DNA of 64,000 nucleotides from Gammaproteobacteria bacterium (GCA_008081045.1 VMDC01000022.1:62001-126000), one strand, 5' to 3'; counted from the first letter of the stretch, positions 31,520 through 40,776 are shown. The notes: generated by a model not told the origin, from the letters alone. Translations and numbers: made by a program.

Positions 31520-31549
31520 TTGACGGTATCTCTGACAGATACCTGTCAA
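31520..31549. repeat. Inverted repeat in the spacer before the tRNA genes
   Basis: TTGACGGTATC pairs with GATACC-T-GTCAA (11 bp, one bulged T) around a TCTGACA loop; an alternative 6-bp palindrome TGACAG-ATAC-CTGTCA (31533-31548) overlaps it. No T-run follows on either strand. It may be an operator or an mRNA structure after the lipoprotein gene. The remaining spacer (31447-31681) shows nothing recognisable. Confidence 0.45.
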
Positions 31550-31681
31550 CAGCCGCCCCGCTACAATCAAAGCGAACTAAGGGATTACGCCCGATCTACC
31601 CGCTGAATGGCACAAAATCTATATTGACACAGCAAGCCGCCGCGGCGATCAATCAGAAGGTAACGTACAGAACAGGAAAGA

Positions 31682-31768
31682 TGGTGCCCAGAGCCGGAAT
31701 CGAACCGGCACGGCATTTCTGCCGAGGGATTTTAAGTCCCTTGTGTCTACCAATTTCACCACCTGGGC
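31682..31768 (-). tRNA. tRNA-Leu (anticodon TAA)
   Basis: An 87-nt cloverleaf on the minus strand that begins GCCCAGGTGGTGAAATTGG and ends with an encoded CCA. The anticodon stem-loop GGGACTTAAAATCCC gives anticodon TAA, and the long variable arm (TCGGCAGAAATGCCG) is that of a class II tRNA-Leu. The T-arm holds GGTTCGATTCC. It is last in the Gly-Cys-Leu order that matches glyW-cysT-leuZ next to pgsA in E. coli. Confidence 0.96.
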
Positions 31769-31788
31769 GGAGTCCTGGAGCCAGAAAA

Positions 31789-31862
31789 TGGAGGCTGGAG
31801 TCGGAATCGAACCGGCGTACACGGAGTTGCAGTCCGCTGCATAACCACTCTGCCATCCAGCC
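31789..31862 (-). tRNA. tRNA-Cys (anticodon GCA)
   Basis: A 74-nt cloverleaf on the minus strand that begins GGCTGGATGGCAGAGTGGTT and ends with an encoded CCA. The anticodon stem-loop GGACTGCAACTCC gives GCA. The acceptor GGCTGGA pairs with TCCAGCC. It is 20 bp upstream of tRNA-Leu, so the two are co-transcribed. Confidence 0.96.
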
Positions 31863-32003
31863 AATATTCAGGCTTGTCTAAGAGCCCCTTTGTGGAAACG
31901 GTATCCTGATGTGTTCAGGAGCGGGTAACGCGAGATCAGTCCTTACTCACGCTTTACCGGCGGCAAGCCCGGATCCTTGAATACTGCCCCCAAAAGAGCG
32001 CGG

Positions 32004-32009
32004 ATTATA
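32004..32009 (-). promoter_or_regulatory. Candidate -10 element of a tRNA-Cys/tRNA-Leu promoter
   Basis: On the minus strand TATAAT is followed by the GC-rich discriminator CCGCGCTC, a pattern of strongly growth-rate-controlled stable-RNA promoters. No good -35 stands 16-18 bp upstream. The element is about 140 bp before the 5' end of tRNA-Cys. Confidence 0.4.
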
Positions 32010-32060
32010 CCTGAGATTACTCGGCGCAGCATAGGTTTAGTCATAAACACGAAAATAACG

Positions 32061-32097
32061 ACTGGCGATAGATCGGTGATTCCCGATCACTGCCAGT
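32061..32097 (-). terminator. Candidate rho-independent terminator after tRNA-Gly
   Basis: A two-part stem (ACTGGC/GCCAGT and GATCGG/CCGATC, small interior loop, 6-nt apical loop) is followed on the minus strand by CGTTATTTTCGTGTTTATG. It begins about 80 nt after the 3' end of tRNA-Gly. The T-tract is interrupted, so efficiency is uncertain. Confidence 0.5.
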
Positions 32098-32176
32098 GAA
32101 GTGAGAACATGAGGAGCACCAAGCACGCTGCCCCGTTCCGAGGGCGCTCAAAAGCCGGATGGGACAATCAAGGATT

Positions 32177-32252
<76 letters not shown>

Positions 32253-32333
32253 TTGGAAGGCTGGTCTTCGGTGCATTCCGGCCTGACAGGCCATGGGCTT
32301 GCAAACAATGGCAGATGCCCCGAAGAGCCGCAT

Positions 32334-32361
32334 ATTCTAATGCGCTCGCCTTTGGAGTCAA
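32334..32361 (-). promoter_or_regulatory. Stable-RNA-type promoter of tRNA-Gly
   Basis: On the minus strand TTGACT (32361-32356), a 16-bp spacer and TAGAAT (32339-32334) are followed by the GC-rich ATGCGGCTC. This matches the sigma-70 consensus well and has the short spacer and GC-rich discriminator of stringently controlled tRNA promoters. It lies in the 168-bp gap between pgsA and tRNA-Gly. Confidence 0.7.
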
Positions 32362-32420
32362 GCCTTTAGTTCACATGCAGAGCATTTCCAATCCGCAGGC
32401 TGCTGCCTCGGGCAGTGACG

Positions 32421-32966
32421 TTAACTGCCTGACAGTGACGGCATCGCGGCCTTGAAATACAGATAAGCCGAATACAGACCGAGCAGCGCCGCGAGGTAGA
32501 TCATGCCCAGGCCCAGCCAGATTAGGTAGTCGGGAGAAGATTCCGTGACAAGTATCAGCACAATAATTGCCAGCATCTGTACCGTGGTTTTGAGTTTTCC
32601 TGAATAGGCAACAGCGACGACATCACGCTTCCCTCTTGCTGCCATCCACTCTCTTAACGCAGAAATAGCGATTTCTCTCGACACGATGAGAATCGCCGGA
32701 AGGAGCAGAACTGGTAATTGCGTTGACAGCATGATCAGAACCGCTGAAACCAGCAGCTTGTCGGCCACCGGATCGAGGAATGCCCCAAGATCTGTTGCAA
32801 TATCCAGCCGTCTGGCGAGGTAGCCATCAAGCCAGTCGCTCAGGCTGGCCAGTGTAAACAGCGCTGCTGCAGCAACATTTGAAAACACCCAGTCAGAATA
32901 GTAGCTCCCGACAACCATCGGGATCAGCAGTAACCGAAAACTGGTAATGGCATTTGCCAGGTTCAT
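32421..32966 (-). CDS. pgsA: CDP-diacylglycerol-glycerol-3-phosphate 3-phosphatidyltransferase
   Basis: Inner-membrane enzyme (181 aa) that makes phosphatidylglycerophosphate, the first committed step toward phosphatidylglycerol. The CDP-alcohol phosphatidyltransferase signature D-G-x2-A-R-x8-G-x3-D-x3-D is complete in DGYLARRLDIATDLGAFLD and the following PVAD, about residues 44-67. Several hydrophobic segments flank it. It lies between uvrC and the tRNA cluster, the same uvrC-pgsA-tRNA order as E. coli. Confidence 0.96.
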   Translation of the reverse strand: MNLANAITSFRLLLIPMVVGSYYSDWVFSNVAAAALFTLASLSDWLDGYLARRLDIATDLGAFLDPVADKLLVSAVLIMLSTQLPVLLLPAILIVSREIAISALREWMAARGKRDVVAVAYSGKLKTTVQMLAIIVLILVTESSPDYLIWLGLGMIYLAALLGLYSAYLYFKAAMPSLSGS

Positions 32967-33051
32967 GCTTCATCCTGAACGAAAAGATAATCAGGCCCAG
33001 CGGCTGGCGCTCATGTTAACCGGTTTTCCGCCATAACAGGAAAAATTCAGC

Positions 33052-34902
33052 TTAATCGATATTGTGCAGTTCCGCATAAATAATCTCGGCCAGCTTCTTG
33101 CTGATCCCGTCAACTTTGCCGATTGCATCTTGGGACGCTTTCATAATCGCCTGCTGTCCGCCGAAGTGCGTTAATAATTCCCGCCTTCTTTTCGGACCTA
33201 AACCGGGGATATTCTCTAAATTCGACACCCTGCGGGCCTTGCTTCGGCGCTGGCGATGCCCGGTAATCGCAAATCGATGCGCTTCATCTCTGATTTGCTG
33301 TAACAGATGCAGCCCGGGAGAATCAGTCTTCATGGCAATCTCCCGATAGCCATTTTCTGAAGACAGAAAAAGAGTTTCCTGGCCCGCCCGGCGACTGATC
33401 CCCTTCGCGATACCCACCAGCACAATCTCTGGCAACTGGTGTTTTTCGAGGATTTCCTTAGCCTGGGTCAGTTGTCCTTTGCCACCGTCGATGAGTAACA
33501 CACCAGGTATTTTGCCTTCCCCTTTGCTCAGTCGGGTAAAGCGACGATCGAGTACTTGCTCCATCGCTGCATAATCATCTCCCGGTGTGATGCCGGCGAC
33601 ATTGAAACGTCGGTAGTCGCTCTTGACTGGACCACCCTGATCAAACACAACACAGGAGCCGACGGTGCCCTCACCTCCGGTGTGACTGATGTCGAAACAT
33701 TCAATGCGCTCGGGTGTGAACTCGAGCGACAGGTTGGCTTGCAGGCTGGTAAAGCGATTCAGCATCGACTGCTTACTGGCAAGCTTGCTCTGCAGGGTCT
33801 CTTGCGCATTGGTGCGGGCCAGCTCAAGCCATTTGGCACGATGGCCGCGGACCCGCTCACCGAGCCGAATTTTTTTATCCGCGACAAAACTGAGGGCTGT
33901 TTGCAGTTGCTCGCTGTCGGAAAGAGGTTCGGAAACGATGAGCTCAGGCGGTATGTTTGCCGCCTTGTCATCAGCCAGATACACCTGCGCGATAAACGCG
34001 GAAAGCACCTCACCCGGCTCGGAAGCGAGTCGCAGACGGGGAAAGAAGCCCTTGCTGCCTATAATACGTCCGTTACGCACGTAGATAACATGTACGACAA
34101 AATTCGAGCCCGAAATCGCAGCTGCGAGCACATCGGCGTCGCCGCCCTGATTAGAGACGTATTGCTGCTCCTGAATCCGCCGCAAATCAGATATCTGGTC
34201 CCGCACTGTCGCCGCTTTTTCAAACTCCATCTTCTCTGCGGCCTGCTCCATGCTCGACGTCAGTTTTTTAGTCAGCGCACTGCTTTTTCCTTGCAGGAAC
34301 ATGACAGAGTATTCAACATCCTGCGCATACTGTTCCGGAGAAATCAGATTGACACAGGGGCCGGTACAGCGATCGATCTGATACTGCAAGCAGGGCCTCG
34401 AACGATTTTTAAAATAGCTGTCATTGCATTGCCTGACCCTGAACACTTTCTGCAGGAGCTGGAGGGTCTCTCTCGTCGCGTTTGCGCTGGGATAGGGTCC
34501 GAAAAAGCGCCCTTTTCGGCGGCGACTGCCCCGATAGAAGCTCAGCCTCGGGTACTCACTGTCTTCGGAAAGCAGAATATAGGGGTAAGACTTATCGTCC
34601 CTCAGTTGAATATTGTAGGGCGGCTTGAGTGATTTGATCAGGTTTTGTTCGAGTAACAGCGCTTCGGTTTCACCGCGGGTCACGGTCACCCGGATGTCAT
34701 GAATCTTATTGACCATCGCCAGGGTTTTACTGGTCAATCCAGAAGCCCTGAAATAACTGCTTACCCGGCTCTTCAAATGTCGCGCTTTGCCCACATACAA
34801 GACCTCCCCTTCGTGGTCGATCATCTGATAGACACCGGGCCTTGACGTCAAATTGGCAAGGAAACTTTTGTGGTCGAAAGGTTCGTGGGGCGTGTCAGTC
34901 AT
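33052..34902 (-). CDS. uvrC: Excinuclease ABC subunit C
   Basis: Nuclease (616 aa) that makes both incisions in UvrABC nucleotide excision repair. The N-terminal GIY-YIG domain reads RPGVYQMIDHEGEVLYVGKA, the UVR UvrB-binding helix is AAEKMEFEKAATVRDQISDL near residues 215-235, the RNase H-like second nuclease domain contains ECFDISHTGGEGTVGSCVVF, and the C-terminal helix-hairpin-helix pair includes NIPGLGPKRRRELLTHFGG. Length and domain order are standard. No LexA-like box was seen upstream. pgsA follows 85 bp downstream. Confidence 0.97.
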   Translation of the reverse strand: MTDTPHEPFDHKSFLANLTSRPGVYQMIDHEGEVLYVGKARHLKSRVSSYFRASGLTSKTLAMVNKIHDIRVTVTRGETEALLLEQNLIKSLKPPYNIQLRDDKSYPYILLSEDSEYPRLSFYRGSRRRKGRFFGPYPSANATRETLQLLQKVFRVRQCNDSYFKNRSRPCLQYQIDRCTGPCVNLISPEQYAQDVEYSVMFLQGKSSALTKKLTSSMEQAAEKMEFEKAATVRDQISDLRRIQEQQYVSNQGGDADVLAAAISGSNFVVHVIYVRNGRIIGSKGFFPRLRLASEPGEVLSAFIAQVYLADDKAANIPPELIVSEPLSDSEQLQTALSFVADKKIRLGERVRGHRAKWLELARTNAQETLQSKLASKQSMLNRFTSLQANLSLEFTPERIECFDISHTGGEGTVGSCVVFDQGGPVKSDYRRFNVAGITPGDDYAAMEQVLDRRFTRLSKGEGKIPGVLLIDGGKGQLTQAKEILEKHQLPEIVLVGIAKGISRRAGQETLFLSSENGYREIAMKTDSPGLHLLQQIRDEAHRFAITGHRQRRSKARRVSNLENIPGLGPKRRRELLTHFGGQQAIMKASQDAIGKVDGISKKLAEIIYAELHNID

Positions 34903-35031
34903 AAGAGTCGGCTGGATGGGTCAGCTCGAAAGCCGGACGGATTCAGAACGTGAGCAAAAGCATCCGACGGGAATCGGCGGTGATGCCATGGACAGGTGAA
35001 ACGCTCGAAAGTGCCGGCTTAATCATAATGC

Positions 35032-36036
35032 TCACAATATCCTCACCTCTGGCTCAAGGACAATACCGAACTCATCGAATACACTTGCCACCATCCGATC
35101 GGCCAGGACAGAAATCTCTTCTCCGGTAGCGCTTGCCGTATTAATCAAAACCAGCGCATGCATTGATGATACTTCGGCGCCGCCGTGTTTCTGGCCCTTC
35201 CAGCCTAACTTGTCCAGCAGCCAGGCCGCAGGCAATTTCTTGACACCGGGATCATTGGTATCAAACCACACGAGATCGCGGTATCGGGTTTTCAATTCTT
35301 CTAAACACTCGGCGGACACAAAAGGGTTCTTAAAAAAGCTTCCCGCGTTCCCCACCAGCCTGGGGTCAGGCAACTTCCGGCGACGAACGCGACAAACCAG
35401 CGAAAACAACTGTTCGGGCGTTTCAACCAGCGTCTCAGTAAATTCTTTATCGCGCGATAGATAACTCAGATCCGGCATCCAGTCCTGATGGAGCTGCAGC
35501 GTTACTTCGCTGATGACAAAGTGAGCACCTTGCGCTTTTTTGAAAATGCTGTCCCGATAGTCAAAACAGCAGCCCTTAGCATCCAGAATAAACCGTTCCC
35601 CAGTGCGCGTATCAAGGCCTTCAACGTGTTTGATAACAGACGCAATCTCAATGCCGTAAGCACCAATATTCTGGACAGGGGCCGCACCAACCGAACCGGG
35701 TATCAGCGCCAGATTTTCAAGCCCATACAGGCTTTCACCGATACAGCTTGAGACCAAGGCGTGCCAGTTCTCTCCTGCAGCCGCCCGAACTACGCCTGAA
35801 GCCTGATCAATCTCAACGCCAGTCAAAGCCATTTTGATAATCAGTCCGGGGAAATCCCGGCTGAACAGCACATTGCTGCCTTCTCCCAGCACGTAGGTCG
35901 GAATGCGTTTTTCTTTGGCAAACTGGAATGCACGACGAAGCTCCTCAAAGGAATTCACTGCCGAAAAATATCGAGCGTTTGCCGACACGCCAAAACTGTT
36001 ATGAGGCTGCAGATCAACATTTTCATAAACCAGCAT
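35032..36036 (-). CDS. murB: UDP-N-acetylenolpyruvoylglucosamine reductase
   Basis: FAD enzyme (334 aa) that reduces UDP-GlcNAc-enolpyruvate to UDP-MurNAc in peptidoglycan synthesis. It is the type I enzyme: NSFGVSANARYF near the N-terminus, LGEGSNVLF for FAD binding, GSVGAAPVQNIGAYG, the catalytic Ser in VGNAGSFFKNP near residue 230 and a terminal Glu in LEPEVRIL. It is the last gene of the lolC-to-murB envelope block, 26 bp after the phosphatase gene. Confidence 0.97.
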   Translation of the reverse strand: MLVYENVDLQPHNSFGVSANARYFSAVNSFEELRRAFQFAKEKRIPTYVLGEGSNVLFSRDFPGLIIKMALTGVEIDQASGVVRAAAGENWHALVSSCIGESLYGLENLALIPGSVGAAPVQNIGAYGIEIASVIKHVEGLDTRTGERFILDAKGCCFDYRDSIFKKAQGAHFVISEVTLQLHQDWMPDLSYLSRDKEFTETLVETPEQLFSLVCRVRRRKLPDPRLVGNAGSFFKNPFVSAECLEELKTRYRDLVWFDTNDPGVKKLPAAWLLDKLGWKGQKHGGAEVSSMHALVLINTASATGEEISVLADRMVASVFDEFGIVLEPEVRIL

Positions 36037-36062
36037 AATTTCTGAACACCCCTTTCGATGGC

Positions 36063-36542
36063 TCAGTCGACAAACTCATCGATTAGCGCCCCGCAGACTT
36101 CTTCTGCCAGATCAAGAACCAGCTCAAAGCCCGAAGACCCGCTCCAGTAGGGATCCGGCACTTCCTCTAAACCTGACTGACTCCTGCTCAGAAAGAGAGC
36201 AAGTTTATGCCGGCAATGCGGTGGGCAGCGTTCGTACAGATCAGAGAGATTGGTTTTGTCCATTGCCAGAATCAAATCAAAAAACTCATAATCTGACGAT
36301 TTGACCTGGCGCGCTCGCTGCCGGCTCAGATCATATCCTCTGGCGTGAGCTGCCTCGGTTGCTCTACTGTCTGGCGCCTCTGACACATGAAAATTACCTG
36401 TACCGGCCGAATCTACCTCGAGCCGGTCATCAAGCCGTTTGTCTTTGATCAGTTTTTCCAGCACCCCGTGAGCAGTCGGAGATCGACAAATGTTACCCAG
36501 ACAGACCATCAGAATTCGGATTTTGTCAGGTCGGTATGTCAC
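36063..36542 (-). CDS. Low-molecular-weight protein-tyrosine phosphatase
   Basis: 159-aa phosphatase with the P-loop VCLGNICRSPTAHGV (Cys near residue 15, Arg six residues later) and the catalytic Asp in the C-terminal VPDPYWSGSSGFELVLDL loop, where DP is the family hallmark. It sits between kdsB and murB as PtpA does in Pseudomonas. Exopolysaccharide-kinase partners (Wzc-type) are not nearby, so its target is unknown. Confidence 0.93.
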   Translation of the reverse strand: MTYRPDKIRILMVCLGNICRSPTAHGVLEKLIKDKRLDDRLEVDSAGTGNFHVSEAPDSRATEAAHARGYDLSRQRARQVKSSDYEFFDLILAMDKTNLSDLYERCPPHCRHKLALFLSRSQSGLEEVPDPYWSGSSGFELVLDLAEEVCGALIDEFVD

Positions 36543-36548
36543 AAGCTT

Positions 36549-37286
36549 CTAGTGCGCGTCACGGAGTAGTTGACGAAGCGCTTCGAGGTCTTCGGGCGTG
36601 TCTACACCGGCGGGCATTGGCTCTCCCCACTTGTCGACATGAATCTTTACACCATTGTCCAAAGCACGGAGCTGCTCAAGATTCTCGGTGGCCTCCTGAT
36701 CCGAAACAGGCCAGTCTACAAACTGATGAAGTATCTCAACACGATAGGCGTAGATACCAATATGTCTATAGCGATCGGGATGTTTGCTGGCACCGGCATG
36801 AGGGATGCAGGCCCGACTGAAATAGTGCGCGAAGCCGTCGCGACTGAACACGACTTTAACCGCATTAGGATCGGTGTGCTCTTGCTCGCGCACGATCTTT
36901 TCGCACAAAGTTGCGATACCCGCTCGTGGATTGACCTGCAAGTTATTCGCAACCAGATCAATTGCATCGGAGGGAATCAATGGTTCATCGCCCTGCACGT
37001 TTACCACGACAGTATCTGCTGGCCAGTTGTTTACCAGCGCAACCTCATGAAGGCGCTCAGTTCCGGAGCGATGCGACTGCGCGGTCATCACGCATTCAGC
37101 CCCAAAATTGGAAGCGGCTTCAGCAACACGTGCATCATCAGTGGCAATAATCACCTGTTCAGCAGAACTGCTGCAGGCCTTCTCCCAGGTGAGTTGCAGC
37201 ATGGGTTTACCCTGAATTTCAAGCAAAGGTTTACCCGGCAAGCGCTCAGACGCATAGCGCGCCGGAATCACCACCTTGTAGCTCAC
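36549..37286 (-). CDS. kdsB: 3-deoxy-manno-octulosonate cytidylyltransferase (CMP-Kdo synthetase)
   Basis: Activates Kdo with CTP for the inner core of LPS (245 aa). Family motifs are [19 protein letters not shown] at the N-terminus, [20 protein letters not shown] and [19 protein letters not shown]. The start is a GTG at 37286 that overlaps the stop of the upstream Trm112-like gene in GTGA, so the two are coupled. It is in a block with lpxK and msbA, all serving lipid A/LPS assembly. Confidence 0.97.
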   Translation of the reverse strand: MSYKVVIPARYASERLPGKPLLEIQGKPMLQLTWEKACSSSAEQVIIATDDARVAEAASNFGAECVMTAQSHRSGTERLHEVALVNNWPADTVVVNVQGDEPLIPSDAIDLVANNLQVNPRAGIATLCEKIVREQEHTDPNAVKVVFSRDGFAHYFSRACIPHAGASKHPDRYRHIGIYAYRVEILHQFVDWPVSDQEATENLEQLRALDNGVKIHVDKWGEPMPAGVDTPEDLEALRQLLRDAH

Positions 37287-37474
37287 CGCAAAGACTCCAA
37301 CTCATCCGAAGTTATCGCCCTGGCTTCTGCGGTTAGCATAACCGGAACACCCTCGCGAACAGGGTAAGCCAGCTTATCGATCCCACAGACCAACTCGCCG
37401 GCGCCTCTGTCGTAGAGTAATTCGCCTTTACAGACTGGACAGGCCAGAATTTCGAGCAGTTTCTTATCCAGCAT
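37283..37474 (-). CDS. ycaR: Trm112-family small zinc protein (YcaR-like)
   Basis: 63-aa Trm112-like protein. It has a CPVC pair near residue 12 ([17 protein letters not shown]) and a single further Cys ([19 protein letters not shown]), a short zinc-finger-like fold. The lpxK-ycaR-kdsB order is conserved in Gammaproteobacteria. In eukaryotes Trm112 partners methyltransferases; in these bacteria its role is unestablished. It overlaps kdsB by 4 nt. Confidence 0.9.
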   Translation of the reverse strand: MLDKKLLEILACPVCKGELLYDRGAGELVCGIDKLAYPVREGVPVMLTAEARAITSDELESLR

Positions 37475-37515
37475 AAACGCCTCTTTATCGTAAAAACAGC
37501 AGCCAGTTCACTCGA

Positions 37516-38538
37516 TCAGTGATCTGAAAAATGTCGGACATGCTGGCTCACCTGGGTCAGCAGATCCAAGTCAACCCGGGCTTCCACGTCCAGGCACCAG
37601 AATCGCGAATCTGCAAAACTGTCGCATTTTATCCCATCTTTTTCGGTCATGACGATGGGGTTGCCCTGTGAAAATGCGGCGCCTTGAAAATCTTCCGAGC
37701 GGTATTGATAGTGATCTGGAAAACTGTGGGTTTGTATCGGGTAAGGCAAGTCCTCAAGCAGACTGAAAAAGCGCTCAGGATTGCCCAACCCGGCTACCGC
37801 CTCGATGGTCGTACCGATCTTGAAGGGAGCAGCACTAAAAGGCCTCCGCTCTGCGGTTGACAGATTGACAAGAGCCTCGGCCTTTATTCCTATCCTGAAA
37901 CAACGGGAAAGCAGAGGATGATCAGGCTGCGCGTCACCGTTCAGCACCACTGCATCCACCTGCTGCAGCCGGGAAACCGGCTCACGCAGCGGACCGGCTG
38001 GCAGGCAAAGTCCATTACCGAACTCTCGCACCGGATCTACGACGCAAATCTCATAAGAACGGGCCAACCCGAAGTGCTGCAGCCCATCATCACTGAGCAC
38101 AACAGTGGCATCCGTATGCTGCCGGACGAACCTGAGCGCTGCGGCCCGATCAGGGTCAATAACTACGGGACAACCGGTGTGACGATAAATCAGGGCGGGC
38201 TCGTCACCGGAATCGGAGACAGAAACAGAGTCATCGACCAGAAGCGGATAACGCTGCGACTGACTCTTATAGCCCCTGCTGATGATCGCGGGCCTGAAAC
38301 CTTCTTTTTTCAAATGATGAGCGAGGGCAATGATGAGGGGTGTCTTCCCCGTTCCACCTGCCGTGAGGTTTCCGACCACGATGACGGGACAGCTTAACGC
38401 CTCAATGTGTCCGCTTTTCGACGCTTTTTGTAATGTGCGCAACCGCCGGACTGCAACATAGCGCACCACCAGTGATAACGGCAGTAATAACCACAACCAG
38501 GCAGATTGCCGATACCATGCCCTGCTGAGAAAATTCAT
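37516..38538 (-). CDS. lpxK: Tetraacyldisaccharide 4'-kinase
   Basis: Membrane-associated kinase (340 aa) that phosphorylates the lipid A disaccharide at the 4' position. An N-terminal membrane helix (LWLLLPLSLVVRYVAVRRL) is followed by the P-loop NLTAGGTGKTPLIIALAHHL near residues 57-76, and the family block LSDDGLQHFGLARSYEICVVD. It lies 6 nt after msbA, whose product flips the completed lipid A core. Length is standard. Confidence 0.96.
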   Translation of the reverse strand: MNFLSRAWYRQSAWLWLLLPLSLVVRYVAVRRLRTLQKASKSGHIEALSCPVIVVGNLTAGGTGKTPLIIALAHHLKKEGFRPAIISRGYKSQSQRYPLLVDDSVSVSDSGDEPALIYRHTGCPVVIDPDRAAALRFVRQHTDATVVLSDDGLQHFGLARSYEICVVDPVREFGNGLCLPAGPLREPVSRLQQVDAVVLNGDAQPDHPLLSRCFRIGIKAEALVNLSTAERRPFSAAPFKIGTTIEAVAGLGNPERFFSLLEDLPYPIQTHSFPDHYQYRSEDFQGAAFSQGNPIVMTEKDGIKCDSFADSRFWCLDVEARVDLDLLTQVSQHVRHFSDH

Positions 38539-38544
38539 CGTGGC

Positions 38545-40311
38545 TTACTTGTCTGTATCCGAAAACTGAAGCTCATGCATACGAGCATAATGACCTGATT
38601 TCGCCAGAAGTTCCGCATGGGTTCCAGACTCCACTATTCTGCCCTGCTCCATAACCACAATGATGTCTGCACGCTCGATCGTAGACAGCCGATGCGCAAT
38701 GATAAAGGTGGTTCTGTTCTTGACCAGTTCCTGCAGAGCCAGCTGAATATACTTTTCAGATTCGGCATCAAGCGCAGAGGTGGCTTCGTCCAGAATCAGA
38801 ATGGGCGAATTCTTCAGTAACGCCCTGGCAATCGCCAACCGCTGGCGCTGCCCTCCTGATAGCAGGGAGGCATCGTCCCCAACCTGGGTATCCAGTCCAC
38901 TTTCCAACTGAGAAATAAACTCCATTGCGTGCGCCGCTTCCGCTGCTGACCTGATTGCGTCCTGCGAATAATGTGGATTTCCGTACGCAATATTCTCTGC
39001 AATCGACCCATCGAAGAGGACAACCTGTTGAGTCACCAGCGAGATCTGCTCTCTGAGGTTTCTCAGCTCATATTCAGCCAGCTCAATTCCATCGAGCAGG
39101 ATAGAGCCCCGGTTATGCTGATAAAATCGCGGGATAAGGTTCATCAGACTGGATTTACCGCTACCTGATTTACCGACAAGCGCCACGGTTTGTCCGGGCT
39201 CGACCTCAAGACTGACGCCCTTCAGAGCCGAAGAAGAATCATTGTAAGAAAACCAGACATCCCTGAATTCAACACGACCGTCTATCCGACGCACGGCATG
39301 CTGCCCGCTATTGGGCTCAGAAGGCTCATCGAGCAACTCGAAAATACTGGAAGAAGCCGCAATGCCTCTTTGAATAACCGCGTTTATCTGCGTAAGCTGT
39401 CTGATCGGCTTTGCCAGCAGGCCGGCAGCGCTGAGGAAGATAACAAATTCACCGGGGCTTCTGCCCGCGAAAAAATCCGGTGACATTGCCAGCCAGACAA
39501 GGAACGCCAGGCCCATCGCCACGATCATTTGAACCAGCGGCGTACTGGTATTGCGCGTCAGTTCCAGCTTCATGTTCTGATGTCTGTTTCGCTCACTCGC
39601 AGCAGTCAGTTTGTCGTTGACCATCTGATCGGCATTAAAGGTCCTGATGACTTTGTATCCTTTAATCGTTTCGCTGGTGATTTGAGTGACTTCGCCCATC
39701 GAATCTTGCATCTGTGAGCTGTAGCGGCGGAAGTATCTGGACGCCAGGGAAACAATCCCGCCAACCAAGGGCGCAATAATCAGAAAAGTGAGCGTCAGTT
39801 GCCAGTCAATCAGAAACAGCTGAGCAAGATAAAAAACAACCGTAAGCCCTTCCCTGAAGGCCACAGTGATCGCTTCACTGGCTGCGCCGGCAATTTGCTG
39901 CACGTCATAGGTCACCTTGGAAACCAGACGCCCGCCGGCCTGGCGGTCGAAGAAGGAAGCGGGAAGTGCGACGAGTTTTTCACCCAGCTCACAACGGAGC
40001 CTGTGCATCACCTGCTGAGCCAAATAGGCCATTGAATAGCCGCCCAAAAAAGAACCTACACCACGACCGAAAGCAATAGCCAAGCAGAGTATTGGACTGA
40101 GAACCCTGGCCTGCTCGTAGTTTTCAGAACTGATGGAATCCAGCGTCCAGCCCAGCCACTGAGTGGCCGCGGGGCCGGAGGCAGCAAATACAACAAAGCC
40201 CAGCATTCCAGCCAGCATCACCGCTTTGTGATGTATCACGTAGGTTAACAGACGTCGATAAAGCGTCCACCCACGACCCAATGATGAGTGATCAGGCTGT
40301 GCTGTCATCAA
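38545..40311 (-). CDS. msbA: Lipid A export ABC transporter MsbA
   Basis: Half-size ABC exporter (588 aa) that flips lipid A-core across the inner membrane. Residues about 1-330 hold six membrane helices; the nucleotide-binding domain carries Walker A LVGKSGSGKSSLMNLI near residue 378, signature LLSGGQRQRLAIARALL near 484 and Walker B ILILDEATSALD. It is preceded by exbD with an ATGA overlap (start ATG at 40311) and followed by lpxK. The context makes lipid A the likely substrate; a multidrug role cannot be excluded from sequence alone. Confidence 0.95.
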   Translation of the reverse strand: MMTAQPDHSSLGRGWTLYRRLLTYVIHHKAVMLAGMLGFVVFAASGPAATQWLGWTLDSISSENYEQARVLSPILCLAIAFGRGVGSFLGGYSMAYLAQQVMHRLRCELGEKLVALPASFFDRQAGGRLVSKVTYDVQQIAGAASEAITVAFREGLTVVFYLAQLFLIDWQLTLTFLIIAPLVGGIVSLASRYFRRYSSQMQDSMGEVTQITSETIKGYKVIRTFNADQMVNDKLTAASERNRHQNMKLELTRNTSTPLVQMIVAMGLAFLVWLAMSPDFFAGRSPGEFVIFLSAAGLLAKPIRQLTQINAVIQRGIAASSSIFELLDEPSEPNSGQHAVRRIDGRVEFRDVWFSYNDSSSALKGVSLEVEPGQTVALVGKSGSGKSSLMNLIPRFYQHNRGSILLDGIELAEYELRNLREQISLVTQQVVLFDGSIAENIAYGNPHYSQDAIRSAAEAAHAMEFISQLESGLDTQVGDDASLLSGGQRQRLAIARALLKNSPILILDEATSALDAESEKYIQLALQELVKNRTTFIIAHRLSTIERADIIVVMEQGRIVESGTHAELLAKSGHYARMHELQFSDTDK

Positions 40312-40748
40312 TTATCCGTATCCTGTGCCCCGGACTGTTCTGAGCGCTGGGTAGCGATACTCAGCCTGGCGAAACCCGCCTGACCAATGGCGTCCATTGC
40401 CGTCACCACCGATTGGTGGCTTGCCTGTGAATCTGCGACGATAATGACAGGCAGATCAAGATTGCCGTCTGATTCAAGCGCAAGGCCGCGCAATAATGTT
40501 TCAACTCTACCGTTTACCAAAGTTTGGCCGTTCAGAGCGAACGAACCATCGCGGGACACCACGATCTCAAGCCGCTCAGACTGTGTAGACAGGGTTTCTG
40601 CTTCAGCCTCAGGCAGATTGACCTGCAAACGCGTTTCCCTGGTAAACGTGGTGGTAACCATAAAGAATATCAGCAAAAGGAAAACCACATCGATCAGTGG
40701 CGTTAGGTTGATCGAAGGTTCGTCCTGTATGCGTCGTTTGAATTTCAT
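40308..40748 (-). CDS. exbD: ExbD/TolR-family protein
   Basis: 146-aa proton-motive-force-coupling subunit with one N-terminal helix. The family signature INLTPLIDVVFLLLIFFMVT contains the functionally essential Asp in the membrane helix. The periplasmic remainder ends in a Ser/Gln/Asp-rich tail. With ExbB (28 bp upstream) it should energise an outer-membrane process, possibly TonB-dependent uptake, but no tonB or receptor gene is nearby. The comEC-exbB-exbD-msbA/lpxK order is that of Pseudomonas. Confidence 0.93.
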   Translation of the reverse strand: MKFKRRIQDEPSINLTPLIDVVFLLLIFFMVTTTFTRETRLQVNLPEAEAETLSTQSERLEIVVSRDGSFALNGQTLVNGRVETLLRGLALESDGNLDLPVIIVADSQASHQSVVTAMDAIGQAGFARLSIATQRSEQSGAQDTDN

Positions 40749-40776
40749 TGGTCCGGCAACAGCGCAGCCGCGCTGC

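Larger units (their letters stand above)
31863..32176. other. Spacer between tRNA-Cys and tRNA-Gly
   Basis: 314 bp without a gene, unusually long for tRNA genes that are tightly spaced in E. coli. It holds a terminator-like hairpin (32061-32097) and a minus-strand TATAAT (32004-32009) pointing at tRNA-Cys. I see no coding sequence. Confidence 0.5.

Noticed and set aside
33556-34632. Long open frame (358 codons) on the plus strand inside uvrC
   Set aside because: It is antisense to uvrC, whose protein shows every UvrC domain; the antisense translation has no domain-like features and no ribosome site.
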